Source: Deinococcus multiflagellatus
Lineage (GTDB): Bacteria > Deinococcota > Deinococci > Deinococcales > Deinococcaceae
Length of the DNA stretch: 64,000 bases
Reading direction: 5' to 3'
Assembly (NCBI RefSeq): GCF_020166415.1
Contig: NZ_JAIQXV010000011.1
Span: 1-64,000 of the forward strand
Part shown: in pieces, positions 51,936-61,351 of the stretch
Numbering within the stretch: the first letter of the stretch is position 1
How the letters are laid out: each line of letters opens with the position of its first letter
Notes under the pieces: generated by a model
The model's input: only the letters and a program-made list of their open reading frames with translations
Database searches by the model: none
What the model was told of the DNA's origin: nothing
Position numbers and translations under genes: made by a program

Positions 51936-52775
51936 CGCCCTTTCCGCCTTCTGCTGCCCCTGCTGCTGTGTCTGCCCGCCCTGCCGGCCGCCCACGCCCA
52001 GACCGTGCCCACCCTGACCCCCACGGTCACCGCCCGCTATCCGCATGACCGGGCGGCCTTTACCGAGGGCCTGCAGTACCTGGGCGGCGGCGTGTACATG
52101 GAAAGCACTGGGCAGGTGGGGCAATCCGGCGTGCGGCGCGCAGACCTGAAAACGGGCCGGGTGCTGGCCCAGGTGCCCACCCCGCTGGCCAGCGCTTTTG
52201 GCGAGGGGGTGGCGGTGCTGGGCGGCGCGGCCTACCACCTGACCTGGCAAAACGGCCTCGCGTTCTCCTTTGACGCCCAGACGCTGAAGGAAACCGGGCG
52301 TTACCGCTACCCCGGCGAGGGCTGGGGCCTGACCACCGACGGCCGCAGCCTGATCATGAGCAACGGCAGCGCCACCCTGACGTGGCGCGATCCCCGCACC
52401 TTCGCCGCGCGCCGCACGGTGCAGGTGACGGACCAGGGCCAGCCTGTGCGCCACCTGAATGAACTGGAGTGGGTGCAGGGCGCGGTTTACGCCAACGTGT
52501 GGCTGACGGACCGTATTGCCCGCATTGACCCGCAGACGGGCAAGGTGACCGCCTGGATCAACGTGGCGGACCTGACCCGCGAGGCCAGCAGCGCGGCGGC
52601 CCGCGCCGGCCAGCCCCTCACCTTCGACGACGTGCCCAACGGCATCGCCTTTGTGCCCGAACGCGGCACCCTGCTGCTGACCGGCAAACGCTGGCCCACC
52701 CTGTTTGAAGTCAAGCTGCCGGGCCTGAAACCCGAGGGCAGCAGCGTGGGCGGTCGCGCCGCGCCGCGCCGGTAA
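51933..52775 (+). CDS. Glutaminyl-peptide cyclotransferase
   Basis: A 280-residue exported enzyme of the bacterial glutaminyl cyclase (beta-propeller) family, which turns N-terminal Gln into pyroglutamate in the periplasm. The signal peptide ends near AAHAQ. Family motifs: YPHDRAAFTEGL, Y-M-E-S-T-G-Q, W-G-L-T-T-D-G, LIMSNGSATL and N-E-L-E-W-V-Q-G. The propeller lacks cysteines. A terminator follows shortly after the stop. GTG 51933 is six nt after TACCAT. Confidence 0.9.
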   Translation: MRPFRLLLPLLLCLPALPAAHAQTVPTLTPTVTARYPHDRAAFTEGLQYLGGGVYMESTGQVGQSGVRRADLKTGRVLAQVPTPLASAFGEGVAVLGGAAYHLTWQNGLAFSFDAQTLKETGRYRYPGEGWGLTTDGRSLIMSNGSATLTWRDPRTFAARRTVQVTDQGQPVRHLNELEWVQGAVYANVWLTDRIARIDPQTGKVTAWINVADLTREASSAAARAGQPLTFDDVPNGIAFVPERGTLLLTGKRWPTLFEVKLPGLKPEGSSVGGRAAPRR

Positions 52776-52785
52776 GGGGAAAAGT

Positions 52786-52827
52786 GGGTGCGGCGACCCA
52801 GTGGAGTCGCCGCACCCTTTACTTTGA
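52786..52827. terminator. Bidirectional terminator
   Basis: GGGTGCGGCGAC (52786-52797) pairs with GTCGCCGCACCC (52806-52817) across an 8-nt loop, followed by TTTACTTT and preceded by an A-run, between convergent genes. Confidence 0.88.
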
Positions 52828-52878
52828 ACAGCGGTGATCAGCTTGGACAGCTGCTTGCACTTGACCCCGCCTGGGCCT

Positions 52879-53535
52879 TCAAAGCGGCAGAGACTCCGTT
52901 GACCAACCGCCCTCAACGGCGCCAACCAGGGGCGCCACGGCCGCCCAGATGGCTTCGGCCAATGCGTCTTCCGGCTGCGTGGCGTCCAGCACCAGAAAGC
53001 GCGCCGGCTCGGCCCCGGCCAGGGCCAGAAAGCCCGCGCGCACCCGGGCGTGAAAGGCCAGATCAGCCTGCTCCAGGCGGTCTGGGTGGCCCCGGCGCGC
53101 GGCGCGGGCCAGCCCCACGGCCGGGTCCAGGTCCAGCAGCACGGTTAGCGCAGGGCTCAGGCCCCCTGTGGCCGCCTGCGTGATCTGGCGCAGCAGGTGG
53201 TCTGGCAGGGCCCGCCCAGCCCCCTGGTAGGCCAGGGTGGAATCCGCGTAACGGTCACAGACCACCACCTCGCCCCGCGCCAGTGCCGGGCGAATCACGT
53301 TCGCCACGAGTTGCGCGCGGCTGGCCGAATACAGCAGAAACTCTGGCAGCGGGTCAATGCTCAGTGCCGGGTCCAGTAGCACTTCACGCACGCGGGTGCC
53401 CAGTGGGGTGCCGCCGGGCTCGCGCGTGACGGTGCAAGGCACGCCCCGCTGCGCCAGCTGGGCGGTCAGCCGCGAGAGCTGTGTGCTTTTGCCCGCGCCC
53501 TCGGGGCCTTCAAAGGTGAGGAACAGGCCGGTCAC
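52879..53535 (-). CDS. tmk: Thymidylate kinase
   Basis: A 218-residue P-loop kinase converting dTMP to dTDP. The Walker A is GPEGAGKST (about 10-18). The DRYADSTLAYQGAGR segment holds the D-R-Y motif and the TREPGGTPLG loop precedes it, as in family members. The LID region is short. ATG 53535 starts the TGLFLTFEG strand. It is monocistronic and followed by convergent genes. Confidence 0.95.
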   Translation of the reverse strand: MTGLFLTFEGPEGAGKSTQLSRLTAQLAQRGVPCTVTREPGGTPLGTRVREVLLDPALSIDPLPEFLLYSASRAQLVANVIRPALARGEVVVCDRYADSTLAYQGAGRALPDHLLRQITQAATGGLSPALTVLLDLDPAVGLARAARRGHPDRLEQADLAFHARVRAGFLALAGAEPARFLVLDATQPEDALAEAIWAAVAPLVGAVEGGWSTESLPL

Positions 53536-53821
53536 GCGCGGAAATGCCCTTTGGGAGGAGTACCCTTCGCCGGGGAACCAACTGGAAGGCAGCGGGGCAG
53601 CGTTGCAGGGCTGGACAGCATCCCTCTCATCAAGGGTGCGAACAGCTTCAACATTTCAGCGGCGGTGCCCTGGTGACCACGGCGCCCTGCTCCTCTCCCC
53701 TTGTGAGGGACGCGGAGAGTTGCAGAGCAGAGGTTGGGTGGAGAGTCAACGGGGTTGACGTCCCAGACGATGTTTTCGCAGCCGCCGCCTTGCCGGCTTT
53801 GAACACGGTCCGCGCTCTTGC
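53536..53821. other. Intergenic region
   Basis: About 286 nt between two minus-strand genes. No gene, RNA or strong hairpin was recognised; the promoter of tmk must lie near its upper end. Confidence 0.4.
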
Positions 53822-54610
53822 TCACAGGCCAGTGGGGTGGTGCAGGAACTGCCAGGGCAGGCCGAACTGGTCTTCCAGGTGGGCGGCCAGGGCCCGCACG
53901 CCAAACACCTCGGTTTCGTAGTGACCGGCGTAGACCACGTTCACGCCGTATTCAAAGGCGTCGTGGAAGTGCTTGTGCTCGGGCTCGCCGGTCAGCAGGG
54001 TGTCCAGGCCCAGGGCCGCTGCCTCGGCGATGCTGCCCGCGCCGCTGCCACTGAGCACCCCCAGGCGGCGCACGGTGGGCGAGCGCCCGCCCCCATGCAC
54101 CAGGCAGATTTCCCCGGTCAGCTTCTGCACCCGGTCGGCAAAATCCTGCAGCGACTGCTCAAAGGGCAGTTCGCCCGCCAGCCCGATTCTGGTTCCGGCC
54201 CACTCGCCAAAGGGCACCGTCTGCTGCAGGCTCAGCGCCCGCGCGATCATGGCGTTGTTGCCGACCTCCGGGTGGGCGTCCAGGGGAATGTGGGCGGCGT
54301 ACACATTCAGGTCGGCCATCAGGGCGGTGCGCACCCGCTCGCGGTGGGGGCCGGTGATCGGCAGCGGCTGGCCCCAGAACAGGCCGTGGTGGGCAATCAG
54401 CAGGTCCGCGCCGCTGTCGGCGGCGTGTTGCAGCGTCTTGAGGCTGGTGTCCACACTGACCGCCACCCGGCGCACGGTGGGCGCGCCCTCAATCTGCAGG
54501 CCATTCAGGCTGGGGTCCTTGAAGCCGCCAATATTCAGGTACTCGCCCAGATAGCGCACGAGCTGGTCGCGCGGCACTTCGCCACGCCCAGGAAGAGACA
54601 GGTCCGACAT
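53822..54610 (-). CDS. Nif3-like dinuclear metal protein
   Basis: A 262-residue member of the Nif3/YbgI family (GTP cyclohydrolase 1 type 2-like). The metal-binding marks are LLIAHHGLFWG (about 70-80), YAAHIPLD and the C-terminal G-H-Y-E-T-E-V motif. These hexameric dinuclear-metal proteins have no settled cellular role. The ATG at 54610 is 7 nt after TACAAT on the minus strand. The standard length and no insertion domain suggest the simple form. Confidence 0.9.
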   Translation of the reverse strand: MSDLSLPGRGEVPRDQLVRYLGEYLNIGGFKDPSLNGLQIEGAPTVRRVAVSVDTSLKTLQHAADSGADLLIAHHGLFWGQPLPITGPHRERVRTALMADLNVYAAHIPLDAHPEVGNNAMIARALSLQQTVPFGEWAGTRIGLAGELPFEQSLQDFADRVQKLTGEICLVHGGGRSPTVRRLGVLSGSGAGSIAEAAALGLDTLLTGEPEHKHFHDAFEYGVNVVYAGHYETEVFGVRALAAHLEDQFGLPWQFLHHPTGL

Positions 54611-54774
54611 GGCCGGCATTGTACGGCGCGGGGGGCAGCGCAGGCCGTGCCGGGGGGTGGGCGAGCGGAGGAATAGTGGTAGGCAGGCGCGTCGGTGGCA
54701 CTCCTCAACAGCCCCTGACCCTGTCTGCACGCGCACGATCACAACTCTTTGATTTGACCACCTCTGTTATGCCC

Positions 54775-54806
54775 AAAAAGAAAGAACCCCGTCTGAGACA
54801 GGGCTC
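54775..54806 (-). terminator. Terminator of the minus-strand tRNA pair
   Basis: On the minus strand AGCCCTGTC and GACGGGGTT pair (two G-T wobbles) around TCA, followed by CTTTCTTTTT. Confidence 0.75.
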
Positions 54807-54813
54807 CTTGCTT

Positions 54814-54890
<77 letters not shown>

Positions 54891-54894
54891 TTGA

Positions 54895-54915
54895 AAAACC
54901 CCGCCAAGCTGGCGG
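54895..54915 (-). terminator. Hairpin between the two tRNAs
   Basis: On the minus strand CCCCGCCA, a short loop and TGGCGGGG followed by TTTTTC. It could terminate a fraction of transcripts after tRNA-Ala or act in processing. Confidence 0.7.
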
Positions 54916-54924
54916 GGCCACTTC

Positions 54925-55001
<77 letters not shown>

Positions 55002-55057
55002 TTTTTTGCTCGCCGTACTGGCGGGCTCAGATAGATTAACAGCGGCCCCCAGGGCTG

Positions 55058-55744
55058 TCAACTCTGCGGCGCGCTGGCGGGGGCAGCGTGCTGCGCGCTG
55101 AGCTGCACGTAGCCTTCGATCAGGTGAATGATGACAGGGTTGTGGGTGTGGACCCCGTGGGCGTCGCCACTGCCACCCTCTTCAATAAAGTGGGCGATCA
55201 GGGCCGCCTCGCCGTCGCGCGCCAGCAGGAAGGCGCGCTGGCCCGGCGCGGCAATGCTGGGCAGGTTCGCCAGCCCCGCGCGGTGCAGGGCCACGCCCCG
55301 GGGGGTCAGGCGCTCCAGGCGCTCGGCCAGGGCAGGTTCGCCGGCCATGTACAGGCTGCGGCGGGCATTCAGGGTCAGGTCTTCGCACAGGCTGCGAATG
55401 GCGGCCTCGCCGTACAGGTGGTACACCGCCTCGGGGGCAGGGTCGGGGGTCAGGCGCGAGAGGTCGCGGTCCAGGGCGCCCAGGCGGTCGTCAAAGGCGC
55501 GCCGGGCGCGGGCCAGGTATTCGCGGGCACTCAGGGGCGCGTATTCCAGGGGGTTCTGGCCCACCTTGGCGGCCAGCCCCCGGCCCTCCAGGCGCTCCAG
55601 GGTTTCGTAGATCTTGGGCCGGGGAATGCCGGCCTGCCGGGCCACCCGGGCCGGGACCGCGCGGCCCAGGGCCAGCAGGGCGGTGTAGGCCCGGGCCTCG
55701 TACTCGGTCAGTCCCAGGGCTTGCAGGTGAATCACGGCGCTCAT
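55058..55744 (-). CDS. TrmB family transcriptional regulator
   Basis: A 228-residue TrmB-type regulator. The N-terminal winged helix spans about 1-80 (ALGLTEYEARAYTALL, then IPRPKIYETLERLEGRGL). A coiled-coil-like linker follows, then a C-terminal domain resembling a PLD-like sugar-binding fold. TrmB proteins are common in archaea and usually respond to sugars, but nothing here names the target. The ATG at 55744 lies nine nt after TATGCT. Confidence 0.88.
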   Translation of the reverse strand: MSAVIHLQALGLTEYEARAYTALLALGRAVPARVARQAGIPRPKIYETLERLEGRGLAAKVGQNPLEYAPLSAREYLARARRAFDDRLGALDRDLSRLTPDPAPEAVYHLYGEAAIRSLCEDLTLNARRSLYMAGEPALAERLERLTPRGVALHRAGLANLPSIAAPGQRAFLLARDGEAALIAHFIEEGGSGDAHGVHTHNPVIIHLIEGYVQLSAQHAAPASAPQS

Positions 55745-55962
55745 CTGCCCCCCAGCATACGGGAGCCAGCCGCCCACGCAGCGGCGCGTCGCCTCTGAAC
55801 TCCAAAAAATTCAGTCACCATTGCTGGAATGTTGCCGACTTAAGGGCGCTGCAGAGCGGCGGGGCTGAGAAAGAACAGCAGCGGATGTCCAGAAAATGGA
55901 CCTCAGAGGCGGAAAGAAGCCACTTCTGGCCTACATGGTCTGAACATGCACAGCCGTTCGGC
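55745..55962. other. Intergenic region
   Basis: About 218 nt. It contains the TATGCT box of the TrmB gene at 55759-55754 (minus) and GGAATGTTGCC at 55828, shared with about 2463. The upstream part holds the 3' end of the kinase gene's transcript. Confidence 0.4.
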
Positions 55963-57728
<1,766 letters not shown>

Positions 57729-57732
<4 letters not shown>

Positions 57733-58499
57733 GGGGTCTGGTCGTCCCCGTTCTCGCCGCCAGCTGCATCCTGCGCCGGACGCGGCTCGGCGGTGCCCCG
57801 GCGCGCGGCGTCCTCGACCTTCCAGGCCACCTGCCGCAGCAGGCCCCGGAACAGGCGGCTTTCGGCGCTGGTCATCAGGGCGCGGTCCAGCATGGCCCGC
57901 CACAGGCGCAGGGTGTGGCGGGCGCGCACCGCGTCGGTATAGCCGATCAGGCGCATGGTGCCCAGCAGGTGGCCGTACATGGCTTCCATCTCTTCGCGGG
58001 TGGCGGTCTTGCGGGTGCGCTCGGGCAGTTCGTCCTGGCCCTGCAGGAACTCGTAGCACACCAGCAGCACCGCCTGCGCGAGGTTCAGGCTGGCGTAGTC
58101 CCCGGTGGGCACCCGCACCGCCACCTGGCACTGTTCCAGGTCACTGTTGATCAGGCCGGTTTCTTCGGGGCCAAACACCAGGGCAGGCGCGGCGGCGGCG
58201 CGCACCAGCGGGCGCACATAGGCCGGGTGCTGGGGCGGGGGCAGGTCGGCGCGCAGGCGGGCGGTGGTGCCCACGCTCAGGTCGCGGTCAGCCAGGGCCT
58301 CGCGCAGGGTGGGGTACACCCGGGCCTCCCGCAGCAGGTCAGCGGCGTGTACCGCCATCGCCACCGCCCCGGAGTCCAGGTGGTCGCAGCGCGGCGCGAC
58401 CAGCCGCAGGTCGCGCGCGCCCATATTCAGCATCGCGCGCGCCGCCGCGCCGATATTGCCAGGGGTTTTGGGAGACACGAGCACAACGGCCAGATTCAC
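57729..58499 (-). CDS. TrmJ-type tRNA/rRNA 2'-O-methyltransferase (SPOUT)
   Basis: A 256-residue SPOUT methyltransferase of the TrmJ family, which methylates ribose 32 of tRNAs. Motifs: VSPKTPGNIGAAARAMLNMG near the start, LVFGPEETGL in the middle, and the knot motif SLNLAQAVLLVCYE. An extra ~60-residue C-terminal tail is charged. The GTG start at 58499 is set 7 nt after TAGCAT and overlaps the GNAT gene stop (GTGA). It lies inside the glgA operon. Confidence 0.87.
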
Positions 58500-59428
58500 G
58501 CCCCGGATGCTACCGCGCCGCCCTCCCCTGGCGCGCCCTCCGCCGAGGCCAGAATGGGCGTCTCGTCGGTCACATGCAGGCCCCAGCCCAGGTCGTGGGC
58601 GAGTTCCTCGGGGGTGTCGCCCCAGGAATCCATGCTCAGGTGGGTGGCGCCCTGGGCACGCAACCGCGCGCAGACCTCGGCCAGCAGGGCGGCGCGCAGG
58701 GGCGTGTGGCGCCACAGGGGCTGCACCCCCGGGCCGTCCAGTCGGGCCACGCGGGCACCGTCCACGTCCTCCAGCGCTGCCCGGCACACGCCGATCCCCT
58801 GCCCTTCGGCGTCCAGGGCCACCACGCTCAGCGCGGGGTCAAAGCCGCCGGCACCGGCCTGGGCGGCTTCGGGGGTCACCGCATGGTGCCCGATGCGGTC
58901 CTCGAAACTTTGCAGGGCCTGCAGGCGGACCTGCGGGGCCGCGTCGGCCAGCGACACCAGCGCCACCCTGGGCGGCGGTGCGGCGACCCGGTAGGGCACG
59001 CGGCCTTCCAGGCGGCGGTAGGCGCCTGCCTCACGCCAGCCGGCCTGCAGCAGCGGCTCGGGGGCAAAGAGGTGGCCGTCGGCAAAGGCATACACCCGAC
59101 CCAGGGCCTGCCGGGCCGCGCCGGCCAGCAGCCCGGTGACCTCGGCGCGGCGCAGACCGGCGAAGACCCCGCCCAGCAATTCCGCACCGTGGGCGGGGCT
59201 AGGCCGGGCCCCGGCGGCGCCCACCACCACCTCACGCGCCTGCCCGGTCACCAGTTGCACCTCTGAGACCAGCCACGCGGCCTCGCAGGTCTCGGCCATC
59301 CAGGCGACGTCCTCCGGGCCAGCGTCGTACAGGGCGGCCAGGGCAGGCGTCAGTGCCTGCGGGGCCACCGCTTCGACCTGCAGGTCGCCCAGTTGCACTC
59401 CGTCTCCCTGGGCTTCTGGCGCGGTCAC
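58496..59428 (-). CDS. GNAT-fold acetyltransferase-like protein
   Basis: A 310-residue protein in which a GNAT fold is split into two halves: residues ~1-130, and a second half (about 170-290) with the L-R-A-A-L-L-A-E-V-C-A-R-L-R-A-Q-G-A-T acetyl-CoA helix and a T-x-S-M-D-S segment. The usual R/Q-x-x-G-x-G/A loop is weak, so activity is uncertain. It starts at GTG 59428, overlapping the glgA stop (GTGA). No substrate can be assigned. Confidence 0.65.
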   Translation of the reverse strand: MTAPEAQGDGVQLGDLQVEAVAPQALTPALAALYDAGPEDVAWMAETCEAAWLVSEVQLVTGQAREVVVGAAGARPSPAHGAELLGGVFAGLRRAEVTGLLAGAARQALGRVYAFADGHLFAPEPLLQAGWREAGAYRRLEGRVPYRVAAPPPRVALVSLADAAPQVRLQALQSFEDRIGHHAVTPEAAQAGAGGFDPALSVVALDAEGQGIGVCRAALEDVDGARVARLDGPGVQPLWRHTPLRAALLAEVCARLRAQGATHLSMDSWGDTPEELAHDLGWGLHVTDETPILASAEGAPGEGGAVASGA

Positions 59429-60807
59429 GCCAGCCCCGCCACAGGGGTCAGGGGTGCGGCGCGCACCGCCTCGTACAGTCCCAGGTAAGCGCCCGCCGGG
59501 CCGTCCCAGCTGAAGTCCAGGGCCATAGCCCGCTTGACGCGCGCGCGCCAGTCCACGCGGTCCTCGCAGGCGGCGCGCGCCTCGCGGCAGGCGGCCAGGA
59601 AGGCCTCGGGGGTGGCGGGCCCAAAGCGGAAGCCCACGCCCTGCGGCACCGTGTCCACCAGCCCGCCAGTTTCGCGCACCACCGGCAGGGTGCCGTAGCG
59701 CATGGCGATCATCTGCGACAGGCCGCAGGGCTCGAAGCGGCTGGGCATGGCAAAGGCGTCGGCGCCCGCGTAGATGCGGTGGGCCAGCGGCTCGTTCATG
59801 CCGGCCGCGTAGGCCACGCGCGGGTGCCCGGCCCACTCCTGCAGCCCCGCTTCCAGGCGGGGATCACCGCCGCCCAGCACCACCACGTTCCAGTCCTGCA
59901 CCAGTTCGGGCAGCGCCGCCAGCAGCAGGTCCATGCCCTTTTGCTCCGCAAGGCGGCTGACCACGCCCAGCACCGGGGCACCGCCCAGGCCGAACTCGGC
60001 GCGCAGGGCCCGGCCCGCCGCCACCTTGCCGCGCAGGTCGCGGTAGGGGCGAATGTCGGGGTCGGTGCGCGGGTCCCAGCGCTCCTGGTCCAGGCCGTTG
60101 AGGATGCCGCTCAGGCGCCCTTCCCCGGCCAGGCGACGCAGCAGGCCCTGCAGGCCCTCGCCGTAGTCGGGGGTCAGGATCTCGCGGGCGTAGGTGGGGC
60201 TGACGGTGGTGACCTGCGAGGCGAACACCAGCCCGGCTTTCATCAGGCTCACGTCGCCGTAGAACTCCAGGGTTTCAGCGGTAAAGGCCTGAGGCGGCAG
60301 CCCGGTCCAGCCCGCCGCCTCGTGCAGGTTCCAGCGGCCCTGGTACTGCAGGTTGTGAATGCTGAACACGCCCGGTATGCCGCGCAGCCGCGCCCAGGCC
60401 ACCGCCAGCCCGGCCTGCCAGTCGTGGCCGTGCAGCACCTCGGGCACTGCCCCCAGCACCTCCAGGGCGGGGCCCACGGCGCGGCCAAACTGGCAGAAAC
60501 GCCACACGTCGTCGGGGTGGTACAGCCCGGGGCGGTCAAAGACCGGCAGGCCCACAAACAGGTGGCGCACGCCGTGGGCCTCGGTTTCCCCCAGGCGCAC
60601 CTCGCCCAGCGCGGGGTACCCCGGCGCCGAGAGCTCGCCGCGCCACACTTCCCGTACGTCCTGGCGAATGTCCGCGTACCAGGGCGACACCACGGTCACC
60701 TCGGCACCGTGCCGGGCCTGCACAGCCGGGAGCGCCCCCAGCACGTCCCCCAGGCCGCCCGAGCGCGAGAACGGAAAGACTTCCGAGGCCACATGCACTG
60801 CACGCAT
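59425..60807 (-). CDS. glgA: Glycogen synthase
   Basis: A 460-residue bacterial glycogen synthase (GT5) adding glucose from ADP-glucose. The N-terminal loop is SRSGGLGDVLGALP; the Lys of the usual K-x-G-G-L is Arg here. The GHDWQAGL motif, the VSRLAEQKGMD C-terminal domain start and the RFEPCGLSQMIAMRYG catalytic stretch are intact. TACAGT lies 7 nt before the ATG. It leads an overlapping operon with the GNAT, TrmJ-like and kinase genes. Confidence 0.93.
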   Translation of the reverse strand: MRAVHVASEVFPFSRSGGLGDVLGALPAVQARHGAEVTVVSPWYADIRQDVREVWRGELSAPGYPALGEVRLGETEAHGVRHLFVGLPVFDRPGLYHPDDVWRFCQFGRAVGPALEVLGAVPEVLHGHDWQAGLAVAWARLRGIPGVFSIHNLQYQGRWNLHEAAGWTGLPPQAFTAETLEFYGDVSLMKAGLVFASQVTTVSPTYAREILTPDYGEGLQGLLRRLAGEGRLSGILNGLDQERWDPRTDPDIRPYRDLRGKVAAGRALRAEFGLGGAPVLGVVSRLAEQKGMDLLLAALPELVQDWNVVVLGGGDPRLEAGLQEWAGHPRVAYAAGMNEPLAHRIYAGADAFAMPSRFEPCGLSQMIAMRYGTLPVVRETGGLVDTVPQGVGFRFGPATPEAFLAACREARAACEDRVDWRARVKRAMALDFSWDGPAGAYLGLYEAVRAAPLTPVAGLA

Positions 60808-60850
60808 GTCCCGCACTGTACCCGAGGGCCCGCCCCTCCGGGCCCCACGT

Positions 60851-60880
60851 TTGACAACCGGCAAAGGGCGCTGCTACACT
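60851..60880 (+). promoter_or_regulatory. Strong promoter of the plus-strand tRNA pair
   Basis: TTGACA (60851-60856), 18-nt spacer, TACACT (60875-60880), close to consensus, 45 nt before the first tRNA. Confidence 0.85.
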
Positions 60881-60923
60881 TCCCCTCGCCTTGAAGGCGG
60901 CTCTGCCACCAGCGGCGTGCCCA

Positions 60924-61000
<77 letters not shown>

Positions 61001-61008
61001 CAAGCATC

Positions 61009-61084
<76 letters not shown>

Positions 61085-61099
61085 CACCAGACGAAGTCA

Positions 61100-61129
61100 C
61101 CCCCGGTTTTCAGCCGGGGGTTCGTCGTT
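61100..61129 (+). terminator. Terminator of the plus-strand tRNA pair
   Basis: CCCCCGG (61100-61106) and CCGGGGG (61114-61120) around TTTTCAG; outer ACGAA/TTCGT can extend the stem. The T-run is broken (TTCGTCGTT). Confidence 0.65.
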
Positions 61130-61351
61130 GGTACGAAAAGCCGGTCTGCCTCCAAAGATGAGAAGAGCGGGAGAGGGCAACCCAGTGTCCCCTGAAGCTG
61201 ACGCCAAACTTAAAGGCGCCTTTAGGTCCCTCTCTGAGCGCGCTGAAGCTGGCTGAAGTGCCGAAGAGAAGAATGAGAAATGAGAGTGGGTGGGCGGGCT
61301 CTAGCCTCCAAAGCAGCCACGATGACGTGGCGACGCCCAAGGAGACCGCCC
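61130..61351. other. Intergenic region with degenerate repeat
   Basis: About 220 nt before cphA. A stretch at about 61132-61180 resembles the module at 5274 and 14167. No gene was seen. AAGGAG at about 61339 is the ribosome site of cphA. Confidence 0.45.

Noticed and set aside
59353..60894. Large plus-strand frames opposite glgA
   Set aside because: Antisense shadow with His/Gln/Val-rich composition and no motif.
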